Shown: positions 8,090 through 15,687 of the stretch, in pieces
Layout: each line of letters opens with the position of its first letter
Position numbering within the stretch: the first letter of the stretch is position 1
Assembly (NCBI RefSeq): GCF_001559865.1
Contig: NZ_LOHE01000001.1
Span: 1-48,971 of the forward strand
Reading direction: 5' to 3'
Length of the DNA: 48,971 nt
Source of the DNA: Abyssisolibacter fermentans
GTDB taxonomy: Bacteria > Bacillota > Clostridia > Tissierellales > MCWD3
The notes under the pieces: generated by a model
Databases searched by the model: none
What the model was told of the DNA's origin: nothing
What the model saw: the letters and a program-made list of their open reading frames with translations, nothing else
Translations under genes and position numbers: made by a program

Positions 8090-9448
8090 TTAGAATTGTA
8101 TCATAAAAGTAGTTCCTGCATTAGGTTCACTTTCTACCATGATTTTTCCACCATGAGCTTCTACTAAAGCTTTTACTATAGTCAAACCAATACCAGTTCC
8201 ACCTGTTTTGCGACATCTTGAAACATCTCCACGATAAAATCTTTCAAATATATATGGGATATCATCTTTTTTAATTCCAATACCTGTATCTTGAATAAAA
8301 AAAGTTATTTTTTTATTTTTATTATTTAATTTTATTAGTACCTTACCAGATTTTTCAGTATATTTATAAGCATTTGAAAGTAAATTAACAAACACTTGAT
8401 TCAGCCTGTCTATGTCACCAAAAAAGTGAATATCAGTCTCAATATCTTTTTCAATCATAATCTGTTTGTTCATCATTAGAGGTATAAAATTTTCAACTAC
8501 GTTATTTAGTAATTTAGATAAATCTATATCTTGTTTATTTAATTTGATATCTGTACTTTCTATGCTGGATAAGTCAGATAAATCCTTGATAAGCTTTGTT
8601 AATCTAAGAATTTCATCATAACAAACAGTCAGTCTTTCTGGTGTTGGCTCCCATATACCATCTATTAACGCTTCAAGATGACTTTGCAATGTAGACAAAG
8701 GCGTTCTAAGCTCATGAGCAACATCAGAGGTTAATCTTTTGCGGAGATTTTCTTGATTTTCAAGTCTGGTTGCAAGCTGTTCTATAGATTTTGACAATTC
8801 ATGTAGTTCCTGGGTATTAGTACTAACTTTATTGAGGTTATATTTTTCATCAGCAATGGTAGTTACATTGTTTTTTATTAGCAAAATAGGATTTAAAAAC
8901 TTTTTTGAAGCATATAAGCTGATCAATACAGCAACTATAATAGAAAAAACAAAAGCTACTATATAGATACCGTTAATAGCATATACAAAACTAATATCCT
9001 CAGATGTGACAAATATACTTGCGGGTCTACCTATTTCTACCGAACCTATTTTTTGTTTGCTATTGTAAAGAGGATATGTTTTATATTCTAAATTTACAGC
9101 TTTATTCCTATTATTTCTATAACCTTTACCCATTCCCATGCCCATACCAAAATAGTTTTGACTATCAAATATTGTTTCATTATCAATGTTTTTTATTTTT
9201 ATATCAAGTCCTTCGTTATGTGCCTCAAAAAAAATATTGTGCATGACTTCTTGATTGAGTTTATGAGAATATTCATAAACTTCCTCGATATATTCAATTA
9301 GTTTTAAGTCATTTTTTTGTCTAGTATTTTCTACATAGTTTTTAAAAAAATAATTCATTCCTATATTTGATATTAGAGTTATAAAGACAACAGATACGAG
9401 AGCAATTATTATAAAATATTTTTTTAATTGTTTTGTAATGCTAATCAT
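8090..9448 (-). CDS. Sensor histidine kinase with external Gly/Met-rich sensor domain
   Basis: A 452-aa membrane kinase. A first helix (about residues 11-32), an extracytoplasmic domain of about 120 residues and a second helix (about 157-180) are followed by a HAMP linker. The H-box DVAHELRTPLSTL puts the phospho-histidine at 245. The ATPase domain has the N-box VNLLSNAYKYT, IQDTGIGI, FERFYRGD and TGIGLTIVKAL. The external domain contains GMGMGMGKGYRNNRN (near residue 100), an unusual Met/Gly/Arg/Asn patch. It resembles in composition the tail of the secreted DUF2680 protein encoded just downstream. The start codon overlaps the regulator stop by four bases (ATGA), so the pair is coupled. The architecture resembles BaeS/CssS-type envelope-stress kinases. 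The signal is unknown. Confidence 0.92.
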   Translation of the reverse strand: MISITKQLKKYFIIIALVSVVFITLISNIGMNYFFKNYVENTRQKNDLKLIEYIEEVYEYSHKLNQEVMHNIFFEAHNEGLDIKIKNIDNETIFDSQNYFGMGMGMGKGYRNNRNKAVNLEYKTYPLYNSKQKIGSVEIGRPASIFVTSEDISFVYAINGIYIVAFVFSIIVAVLISLYASKKFLNPILLIKNNVTTIADEKYNLNKVSTNTQELHELSKSIEQLATRLENQENLRKRLTSDVAHELRTPLSTLQSHLEALIDGIWEPTPERLTVCYDEILRLTKLIKDLSDLSSIESTDIKLNKQDIDLSKLLNNVVENFIPLMMNKQIMIEKDIETDIHFFGDIDRLNQVFVNLLSNAYKYTEKSGKVLIKLNNKNKKITFFIQDTGIGIKKDDIPYIFERFYRGDVSRCRKTGGTGIGLTIVKALVEAHGGKIMVESEPNAGTTFMIQF

Positions 9449-10164
9449 ATTTTTTCACCCTTAAATTTGTACCCAACGCCATAAACAGTTACGATAAATT
9501 GTGGATCTTTATAATCATCTTCTATTTTTTGACGAAGATTTTTTATATGTGTATCGATAGTGCGGTCATAACCTAAATAATCATAACCAAGAGCTGCGTT
9601 AATTAGTTGATTTCTAGAAAAAGTGCGATTTGGGTTTTCTGCTAAGGTAAGTAATATTTTATACTCATTAGGAGTAATGTTTATTACTTCACCATTTTTT
9701 TTAACAACATGTTCATTTTTATCAATTAATAGGGACGGTTCTTTTTGGGGTGCCCCAAAACGAACTGTCTCTGATGGGTTGTTTGATGGGTTAAAATTTC
9801 CCTTAGTTCGTCTAAGAATCGCTTTGACACGCATAACCAGTTCGCGAGGACTAAAAGGCTTAGTCAGGTAATCATCTGCACCTAAAACTAAACCTTCTAT
9901 TCTGTCGTCCTCACTACTTTTTGCTGTTAACATTAATATAGGAACTGCGGAAATTTTTCTTACGTGCCTGCATACATCTTCACCAGAAATATCAGGAAGC
10001 ATCAAATCAAGTATAATAAAATCAGGTTCAATTGTCTTGAATAGTTTAATAGCTTCACTACCCGAAATAGCTGTATAGACATCATAATTTTCTTTTTTTA
10101 AATAATCTTTTACAACTTCAAGTAAAGTTACTTCATCATCTACTACAAGAATTTTTTCGTTCAA
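9445..10164 (-). CDS. OmpR-family response regulator with palindrome-derived linker
   Basis: A 239-aa regulator paired with the kinase it overlaps. The receiver (about 1-118) has the acidic pair at 9-10, phospho-acceptor D53 in FIILDLMLPD, T80 and K102. The winged-helix output domain begins near residue 146 and ends VTVYGVGYKFKGE. A GTG at 10173 directly abuts the AAGGAAG site. The TTG at 10164, seven bases away, gives the conserved MNEKILVVDDE start and is preferred. The linker (about residues 130-144, including SETVRFGAPQKEPS) is encoded by a 41-bp palindrome. The same palindrome also occurs in the intergenic region just upstream of this gene. Such linkers tolerate insertion, so the protein is probably functional. 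Confidence 0.92.
   Translation of the reverse strand: MNEKILVVDDEVTLLEVVKDYLKKENYDVYTAISGSEAIKLFKTIEPDFIILDLMLPDISGEDVCRHVRKISAVPILMLTAKSSEDDRIEGLVLGADDYLTKPFSPRELVMRVKAILRRTKGNFNPSNNPSETVRFGAPQKEPSLLIDKNEHVVKKNGEVINITPNEYKILLTLAENPNRTFSRNQLINAALGYDYLGYDRTIDTHIKNLRQKIEDDYKDPQFIVTVYGVGYKFKGEKI
9732..9772. repeat. GGGACGGTTC palindrome inside the regulator gene
   Basis: An imperfect 41-bp palindrome reading GGGACGGTTC, TTTTTGGGG, TG, CCCCAAAA, CGAAC. It lies in frame between the receiver and DNA-binding domains. It matches the intergenic copy at 10189-10230 and fragments in the RHS region (14,229; 15,163; 41,153; 46,735; 47,094). Confidence 0.85.
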
Positions 10165-10188
10165 AATGATCACTTCCTTTTTTCTTTT

Positions 10189-10230
10189 AGGGACGGTTCA
10201 TTTTGGGGTACTCCAAAATGAACCGTCCCT
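10189..10230. repeat. GGGACGGTTC palindrome, intergenic copy
   Basis: A nearly perfect 42-bp palindrome: AGGGACGGTTCATTTTGG and its complement around a GGTACT centre. It sits between the adenylyltransferase stop and the regulator start. It could act as an intrinsic hairpin terminator or attenuator between the two same-strand genes. Confidence 0.85.
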
Positions 10231-10234
10231 GTTC

Positions 10235-11065
10235 TTATTTTCTCATCTTTTCAAGATAAAGACTCATTTTTATATCATCTACTATAGGATAATCATAACT
10301 AAGACTTTTTGATAACGGAATAGCTAACATTCGTAATAGTTCACATGAATAATCTATTGAATCCCAAATTTCATCATAATTAGCATTAGCATAAGTTTTT
10401 TTGAAAAGTTCATACAAATCTGTAGATAAGTATTTTTTATAGTATTTGCCAAATAAACCTACATTGACTTTCCAATCATTGTTCATACCAATGTACCAAT
10501 CAATAATTTTATTAATATCTTGTTTGATTACAATGTCATACATTGATTTAACATAGCATAATTGATCTCTGTGAATACCTTTAACTACATTGTTTAAACA
10601 CCACCAGAAATTATTAACTGTTTTTTCAAATTCATTTTTAGATGGTTTTTTAACATAGTACATTTCTTCATTAGGTGTAGGTAACTCGCTGATAATATTA
10701 TCTTTGTCTAATAATACTGCTTCTAAACTGTCACATTCTCTAGTATTTATTTGATCTAGTGGGAAAAATTGGAGGTCTATTCTCACCCCATCTTCAAAAA
10801 GCATTAAAAATATATAGTATTCATCATTATTTAGATATAAGTTATTTTGTTGAATGATAATGGTTTTTCCAAAAACATCAATAAAACTTCTATCTGATAA
10901 ATATTTTTTTGGGTCTTTGACAACGTAAACAATATCATAGTCTCTAAAATTATCTTTATCTGCATTGGGATTTGTTCTGGAACCATTCATGAGTACAGCT
11001 CTTATGTCATCATTTTTTTTAGCGTAATTTAATATCATATCAAATACTTCTTTTTCGTTTCTCAA
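10235..11065 (-). CDS. Aminoglycoside 6-adenylyltransferase-like protein (ANT(6) family)
   Basis: A 276-aa nucleotidyltransferase of the streptomycin adenylyltransferase (AadK/ANT(6)) family, which transfers AMP from ATP to the 6-hydroxyl of streptomycin. The nucleotidyltransferase signature is visible near the N-terminus as MNGSRTNPNA followed by FRDYDIVYVV, with the metal-binding Asp pair. A downstream DGVRIDLQFF supplies the third acidic residue. The helical second half contains NNFWWCLNNVVKGIHRDQL, typical of the family. Length is close to the usual 280-300 aa. The start is TTG, supported by AAAGGAGG six bases upstream. An upstream in-frame ATG is not seen. Chromosomal members can be silent or act on other substrates, so a resistance phenotype is not certain. 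Confidence 0.85.
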   Translation of the reverse strand: MRNEKEVFDMILNYAKKNDDIRAVLMNGSRTNPNADKDNFRDYDIVYVVKDPKKYLSDRSFIDVFGKTIIIQQNNLYLNNDEYYIFLMLFEDGVRIDLQFFPLDQINTRECDSLEAVLLDKDNIISELPTPNEEMYYVKKPSKNEFEKTVNNFWWCLNNVVKGIHRDQLCYVKSMYDIVIKQDINKIIDWYIGMNNDWKVNVGLFGKYYKKYLSTDLYELFKKTYANANYDEIWDSIDYSCELLRMLAIPLSKSLSYDYPIVDDIKMSLYLEKMRK

Positions 11066-11244
11066 TGTTATCCTCCTTTATTATGTCAATGCATATTTTG
11101 TTTTGGTTTAACTTATACCTTTACTAAATATATTTTATATGAATCAGAGATATTTGTCTAATAGATGGAAATAATTAAAAGTTTGATTTTGTTGTTTAAA
11201 ATGATATTATACACAAGTAAAAATTAAATAAAAAAATAAATTAC

Positions 11245-11274
11245 TAAAACTTTTTTATTATTTACCACGTCTAT
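11245..11274 (+). promoter_or_regulatory. ECF-type (SigV-like) autoregulatory promoter
   Basis: AAAAC at 11247-11251 and CGTC at 11269-11272 have a 17-base spacer and lie about 28 bases upstream of the sigma gene start. AAC plus CGTC is the classical ECF sigma -35/-10 pattern, so the sigma factor probably drives its own operon. Confidence 0.7.
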
Positions 11275-11300
11275 ATAGTGTAAGGAGGCTTACCTAAGAT

Positions 11301-11810
11301 ATGTCGACATATAAAAAGAATTACTTAATACTAGTAGATTACATTAAGATGAATCAAGATAATTTTTACCGTTTAGCTTATAGCTATGTAAAAAACAAAG
11401 AAGCGGCTCTTGATATAGTGCAAGAATCAATATACAAAGCTCTTAAATCAGTTGAAACAATAAGAAATAGCTCTTATATAAAAACCTGGATGTATAGAGT
11501 AATTGTTAACACAAGCATAAGCTATATCAGAAAAAACAAAAAAGAAATATTGAAGGATGAGATCTGTGATATAACTGAGCCCGAAACTGTAAGTTTAGCA
11601 GATAAAATAGATTTGTATAATGCTATTGATTTATTAGATGAAATACATAAAACAGTCATTATACTGAGATATTTTGAGGATATGAAAATTGAAGATATTG
11701 CAAAAGTGACTGATTGCAACATTAATACAGTAAAAACGAGAATTTATTCTGCTGTTTCAAAGCTTAGAATAATATTGAAGGAGAGGGAATATTATGGATC
11801 CGAAATTTGA
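11301..11810 (+). CDS. sigV: ECF RNA polymerase sigma factor, SigV-like
   Basis: A 169-aa sigma-70 family protein with only regions 2 and 4. Region 2 (about residues 18-88) includes NFYRLAYSYVKNKEAALDIVQES and a tryptophan-containing KTWMYRVIVN that contacts the -10 element. Region 4 (about 105-160) includes IILRYFEDMKIEDIAKV and CNINTVKTRIYSAVSKL, the helix-turn-helix for the -35. Length is near that of Bacillus subtilis SigV (about 166 aa). The following gene encodes an RsiV-type anti-sigma protein whose start lies 17 bases inside this gene. AAGGAGG is 12 bases from the ATG. In the known system SigV is freed when RsiV senses lysozyme and activates cell-wall modification. The wall-modifying target genes are not in this window. 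Confidence 0.85.
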   Translation: MSTYKKNYLILVDYIKMNQDNFYRLAYSYVKNKEAALDIVQESIYKALKSVETIRNSSYIKTWMYRVIVNTSISYIRKNKKEILKDEICDITEPETVSLADKIDLYNAIDLLDEIHKTVIILRYFEDMKIEDIAKVTDCNINTVKTRIYSAVSKLRIILKEREYYGSEI

Positions 11811-12648
11811 TAATGCTATTAAAAAATATAAATCAATAAAAATACCTGAGGAGTTGGATGATATCGTGAACAGTACAATAAAAAGAAGTAATATGGAAAA
11901 TAAGAAAAGTAAGAGATTAAATAATTTTAAAAGGGTTATAGCAGGTACAGTTGTAGCATGTAGTATATTTACAGTAGGTTTAAATACAAGTGAAGTATTT
12001 GCTTCAAAAATAGCTAACATACCAGTATTAGGTAATATTGCGAAAGTATTTACATTTGTAGACTATAAAATAAATAATGAAGTTGTAGACGCAGATATTA
12101 AAATACCTTCTATAGAAGGGGTAAACGATAAGGAACTTGAGAAGAGAATAAATGATGAAATACATGCTAAAATGGCTGAATTAACTAAAGAGGCTGAAAG
12201 AAATGCTGAGGAAGATAAAAAAGCATTTGTAGAAACAGGTGGAAAAGAAGAAGATTTTAGTCCTTTTACTATAAAATCAGATTACGAATTGAAGTTAGCT
12301 AATGAGAAAATATTATCTTTTATAGTATATCAAAGTGTGTCTCAGGCTTATTCATATGAAAATTATTACTATTATAATATAAATTTAGAAACCAATAAAA
12401 TGATTACCTTAGACGATATGCTTGGTAAGGATTACAAAAAAATTATTGATGAAGATATAGTTAGGCAAATAGAAGAATTAAAGAAAAATCCAGATAATTC
12501 ATTCTTTGAAGCAAATGAAGGAGGTTTTAAAGGTATAAAAGATGATCAAAGATTCTATATAAACGAACAAGGAAAAGTAGTAATTGTATTTGACAAATAT
12601 GAGATTGCTCCTGGATACATGGGAAGACTAGAGTTTGCTATAAAATAA
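11794..12648 (+). CDS. rsiV: RsiV-like anti-sigma factor (DUF3298 domain)
   Basis: A 284-aa single-pass membrane protein expected to hold the sigma factor inactive at the inner face of the membrane. An N-terminal cytoplasmic anti-sigma segment (about 1-45) precedes a transmembrane helix (about 46-68) and an external region. That region starts SKIANIPVLGNIAKVFTF, a motif I recognise from RsiV. The extracytoplasmic part (DUF4163/DUF3298-like, about 100-284) ends VVIVFDKYEIAPGYMG, again as in RsiV, which binds lysozyme directly. Length equals the B. subtilis protein (about 285 aa). In that system lysozyme binding triggers signal peptidase and RasP cleavage. A strong terminator follows, so the operon has two genes. 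Confidence 0.85.
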   Translation: MDPKFDNAIKKYKSIKIPEELDDIVNSTIKRSNMENKKSKRLNNFKRVIAGTVVACSIFTVGLNTSEVFASKIANIPVLGNIAKVFTFVDYKINNEVVDADIKIPSIEGVNDKELEKRINDEIHAKMAELTKEAERNAEEDKKAFVETGGKEEDFSPFTIKSDYELKLANEKILSFIVYQSVSQAYSYENYYYYNINLETNKMITLDDMLGKDYKKIIDEDIVRQIEELKKNPDNSFFEANEGGFKGIKDDQRFYINEQGKVVIVFDKYEIAPGYMGRLEFAIK

Positions 12649-12656
12649 AAGTTTTT

Positions 12657-12700
12657 AAAAAGGGAGGATATCAAAATAATTAATGATATCCTCCCTTTTT
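12657..12700 (+). terminator. Rho-independent terminator of the sigma/anti-sigma operon
   Basis: AGGGAGGATATCA pairs with TGATATCCTCCCT around a 10-base loop. Together with flanking A and T runs it makes a stem of about 16 bp ending in TTTTT. Confidence 0.9.
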
Positions 12701-12774
12701 GATGCTTAAAAAACAGATATAATTTATTAAAAAGTTATGTTTATAAATTTTGCTATCATAAGTAAATAAAATGC

Positions 12775-12803
12775 TAAGTTGTATAATTAAATGACGCATA
12801 AAA
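12775..12803 (+). repeat. Left inverted repeat of the IS30 element
   Basis: TAAGTTGTA, ATTAAATG and CGCAT blocks match the complement of 14142-14170 with six mismatches in 29. Confidence 0.7.
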
Positions 12804-12831
12804 TAGAATTTCCAAAAATTAAAAAGTGACT

Positions 12832-12894
12832 CATTTGAAATTCTCTGATATTGTTAAGTTCGACCAAAAACTTAAAGGGAGAATTTTTCAAATG
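12832..12894 (+). promoter_or_regulatory. Translation-sequestering hairpin over the transposase start
   Basis: CATTTGAAATTCTC (12832-12845) pairs with GAGAATTTTTCAAATG (12879-12894), which includes the ATG. An inner stem pairs TTAAGTT with AACTTAA. The ribosome-binding site AAAGGGAG is enclosed. Transcripts entering from outside would fold and hide the start, a known protection of transposases from read-through expression. Confidence 0.55.
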
Positions 12895-13953
12895 AATCAC
12901 AATAAAAATAATAACATAAACAACAGGAAAAATAAATATTTAACAGAAAAAGAACGCTACCAAATTGAGGGATATATTAAAATCGGTAAGATACCAAAAG
13001 AAATTGCATTTCTCATTGGAAAAAGTGTACGAACAATTCAAAGAGAAATTAAAAGAGGTACTGTTGAATTGTTGAACAGTGATTTGACTAAGAAATTAGT
13101 ATACTGTGCTGATGTAGCTCATGAAAAATACCTACGTAATAGATGTAACAAAGGAGCTAATCTTAAAATTGGCGATAATCACAAATTATGTGAGTATATA
13201 GAATCTAAGATAATTCAAGAGAAATATTCACCTGATGCTGTAATTGGTGAAATAAAAGCTAATAAACTTAAATTTAAAACAACAATATGTACAAAAACAT
13301 TGTATAACTATATTGATAAGGGAATATTTCTTGAATTAACAAATAAACATCTACCTGTTAAGTATAAAAAGAAGCGTGGCTACCGTAAAATACGTAAAGT
13401 TTCACTAAATAATAAAAAGGGTAGAAGTATTGTAGAAAGGCCTAAATCGGTAGATTTAAGAGATACCATAGGTCATTGGGAAATGGATTGTGTAGTTGGA
13501 CAAAAAAAGGATAAACAAGTATTGCTTGTTTTAACTGAACGTTGTACAAGACTGACTTTAATAAGGAAAATGAAAAGTAAGACTCAGCAAGAAGTTGGTA
13601 AAACATTGAATTCACTTGAGAGAGAATATGGCAGTAAGTTTAAAAAAATTTTTAAGACTATAACCATGGATAATGGTAATGAGTTCGTTAATCAAGAAAT
13701 AATAGAAAAATCATGCAGATTAAAAAGTAAAAGAACTACTGCATATTACGCTCATCCATATAGTTCATGGGAAAGAGGTAGTAACGAAAATGCAAATAAG
13801 TTAATTCGTAGATTTATACCAAAGGGTAAAAAGATAAGTTGTTACACAAAGAGAGAGATAGAAAAGATTCAGCATTGGGTAAATAACTATCCAAGAAGAA
13901 TTTTAGGTTACATGAGTTCATCACAATATTATGAACATAAATTATCAAAATAA
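12892..13953 (+). CDS. IS30-family transposase
   Basis: A 353-aa DDE transposase. The N-terminal helix-turn-helix has LTEKERYQIEGYIKIGKIPKEIA followed by GKSVRTIQREIKRG, typical of IS30. The catalytic core shows HWEMDCVVG (first Asp), TMDNGNEF (second Asp) and SWERGSNENANKLIRRF (Glu), with the usual IS30 spacing. The C-terminus ends NYPRRILGYMSSSQYYE. An in-frame GTG at 12826 lacks a ribosome-binding site. The ATG at 12892 has AAAGGGAG about nine bases upstream. The reading frame is intact, so the element may be active. The start lies inside a strong hairpin. Confidence 0.93.
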   Translation: MNHNKNNNINNRKNKYLTEKERYQIEGYIKIGKIPKEIAFLIGKSVRTIQREIKRGTVELLNSDLTKKLVYCADVAHEKYLRNRCNKGANLKIGDNHKLCEYIESKIIQEKYSPDAVIGEIKANKLKFKTTICTKTLYNYIDKGIFLELTNKHLPVKYKKKRGYRKIRKVSLNNKKGRSIVERPKSVDLRDTIGHWEMDCVVGQKKDKQVLLVLTERCTRLTLIRKMKSKTQQEVGKTLNSLEREYGSKFKKIFKTITMDNGNEFVNQEIIEKSCRLKSKRTTAYYAHPYSSWERGSNENANKLIRRFIPKGKKISCYTKREIEKIQHWVNNYPRRILGYMSSSQYYEHKLSK

Positions 13954-14076
13954 CTCTTTCTCAAGAAAGAATATTTGGTATATATAACTTTGTAAAGGAT
14001 GCTACGCACCACCGTTGGTGGCAGAGTCCTTGACAAAGCCATATATACCAAATAAATAGCAATTACGAGAGAGTTA
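13951..14076 (+). terminator. Large nested hairpin after the transposase
   Basis: The outer arms AACTCTTTCTC (13952) and GAGAGAGTT (14067) enclose ATTTGGTATATAT (13973) and its exact complement (14041-14053). Inner stems CTTTGT/ACAAAG, AAGGA/TCCTT and CACCAC/GGTGG follow. It fills the space between the transposase stop and the right end of the element. Its role may be transcript protection or termination, although it lacks a long terminal T run. Confidence 0.5.
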
Positions 14077-14141
14077 GCATTGGTGTATGATAGTATCACC
14101 ACATATGATTTACAAAATTATACATGGTATAACTTAACAAA

Positions 14142-14170
14142 TTTAATGCGACATTTAATATTGCAATTTA
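14142..14170 (-). repeat. Right inverted repeat of the IS30 element
   Basis: The complement of this stretch matches 12775-12803 at about 23 of 29 bases (AATGCG, CATTTAAT and CAATTTA blocks). Confidence 0.7.
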
Positions 14171-14240
14171 TAGTTTTAATGAAAATTAAAAAAACACTTG
14201 ACTTTTCAATACACCCATTCCACCCATTCGGGACGGTTCT

Positions 14241-14346
14241 GTTTTGGGTGACACGAGTGTCGATAATATTAAATTAGGATACAAGCTACATCATTAATGA
14301 AAATACGTCAGATTGTTTTGTGCAGTCTGACGTATTTTGCATAAAT
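14241..14346 (+). repeat. Cassette-boundary repeat with terminator hairpin, copy 1
   Basis: Shares GTGTCGATAAT, AAATTAGGATA, TACGTCAGATTG and GTCTGACGTATTTT in the same order with 41153-41272 and 47148-47259. AAAATACGTCAGA (14300-14312) pairs with TCTGACGTATTTT (14326-14338). It is followed by a fragment of RHS core. Confidence 0.8.
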
Positions 14347-14387
14347 ATAATCTTATTTACCTACAACTACACATATTACTCAAGCTG

Positions 14388-14844
14388 TAAAAATTAGTAG
14401 AAAAAATGTATAATAAAGAAGGAAAAGCAATCCTTAACAGTAGAATTATATAGATATGATGACAACTTAAACGAAATTAGACAAAGAGCAGACTATATAC
14501 ATCCACATGGCATGCAAAGAGAGAAATAGACGAAAACAATCCAGGCAATGGAGGAAATCCAAAACCAGGATGGGGACATCAATACAATAGAACAAACTAC
14601 AGAGTAGAATATGCATACGATATAACAAGTCCATATCAAAATGTACTAATGCAGTACGGAGAGCACTACCAAACACAAAAATATGTATATGGAATAGGAA
14701 GAATATCCATAGACTTTATAGAACTAGATGATCATGACAATGGATGGATACCAAAGACAGCCCCAACAAGACTAGAAGAAAGCTACCAAAGACTGTACTA
14801 CTACCTAGAAGATGAACTAGGAAGCACAAAGAGGAGGTTTTGTT
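14388..14844 (+). pseudogene. Chimeric, frameshifted RHS core remnant
   Basis: The left part encodes VEKMYNKEGKA and, after a frame change, EIRQRADYIHPHG, matching the main RHS protein. After another frame change it continues as a different RHS lineage: NPKPGWGHQYNRTNYRVEYAYD, then YGIGRISIDF, then YYYLEDELGSTKR (open from 14649). The RHS sequence stops at LGSTKR and the small membrane gene begins at once, so the variable toxin tip has been lost. There is no start codon with a ribosome-binding site. A remnant of past cassette exchange. Confidence 0.7.
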
Positions 14845-15135
14845 ATGGAAAAAAGAATAAATATTGTGATTGTAATTAGCTTACTAAATTGGTTGTGTGC
14901 ATTTTTAGTTCTATTTGTTAGAAATAGGCCATCTACTCCACCATTGTTAGCTTACTATATAACACTTTGGTTTATTTTCTCATTGATTCCAGCTATTACA
15001 AGTGATATTTTTGCTATGTTTTTGTTAATTAACGATAAAAAAACAATCTTCGAAAAGAAGTTGAAATTAATTTTGACACTTAATACTATGTATTTAGTAG
15101 CTTTTATTCGAATATTTAAGTGGAAAATTGGTTGA
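14845..15135 (+). CDS. Small membrane protein, candidate orphan immunity protein
   Basis: A 96-aa protein with three hydrophobic segments (about residues 6-24, 31-58 and 72-90). It is preceded by AGAGGAGG with good spacing to the ATG. No family recognised. It directly follows a truncated RHS core, the position normally held by the immunity gene of a polymorphic toxin. That makes an inner-membrane immunity role plausible. The cognate toxin is no longer present. Confidence 0.55.
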   Translation: MEKRINIVIVISLLNWLCAFLVLFVRNRPSTPPLLAYYITLWFIFSLIPAITSDIFAMFLLINDKKTIFEKKLKLILTLNTMYLVAFIRIFKWKIG

Positions 15136-15687
15136 GGTAGAACAGATTGAAACACCCAATGAGGACGGTTTCTTTGGGCGACAAGACATATTACTCAAAC
15201 TGTTAAAATTAGTAGAAAAAATGTATAATTAAGAAGGAGAAGAAATCCTCCAAAAGACAGTAGAACAGACAATGGAAGAAATCCAAAACCAGGACAAGAT
15301 AAAATCATTGATTCTATATAAGTCATAGAGGAGTAAGTCGATGGAAAATAGAACGGATTTTTTTATATAACAAATGTAAGTTGGCAAAACAAACACACTC
15401 TATAACTTAATGAAATGACAACTTGTTAGAATTACTTACAAGTTAAAAATGAGGGTGCTAGGCAGATTAAGAGGAATACTAAACACAGTAAGATTGAAAT
15501 AATTATCGCTATCCCATCTAAAAAGGAGATGAATAAACTGCTGAAACATTTGTTGAAAAGATAGATCTAGTGGAAGTAGCTCGATATGAAAGATAACGAA
15601 GCTAGATTATAAAGATGTCGTTGCTTAAAGAAGTAAATTATTCTAAAAGATATATACCTAATTTTAAAAGATACAAGGAGGATGTAG
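15136..15687. other. RHS and repeat debris between immunity-like genes
   Basis: Contains a partial GGACGGTTTCTTTGGG palindrome (15163) and the cassette breakpoint sequence CATATTACTCAAACTG. Next come RHS core bases encoding KLVEKMYN followed by a stop, then a second scrap matching the NPKPG-type lineage (15270-15295). From about 15300 to 15687 no homology or intact frame was recognised. Confidence 0.5.

Larger units (their letters stand above)
12775..14170 (+). mobile_element. IS30-family insertion sequence with identifiable ends
   Basis: A transposase gene is flanked by imperfect inverted repeats of about 29 bp (12775-12803 and 14142-14170). The ends match at about 23 of 29 positions, including ATTAAATG and CGCAT. 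The element is about 1.4 kb, within the IS30 range. It separates ordinary chromosomal genes from the RHS/immunity debris. No clear target duplication could be read. Confidence 0.75.

Noticed and set aside
13951-14076. Integron attC-like hairpin
   Set aside because: No GTTRRRY-type core sites and no integrase nearby; the position inside an IS element explains it better.
14080-14277. 65-codon plus-strand open frame across the IS30 right end
   Set aside because: It spans the terminal repeat and a palindrome remnant and has no ribosome-binding site.
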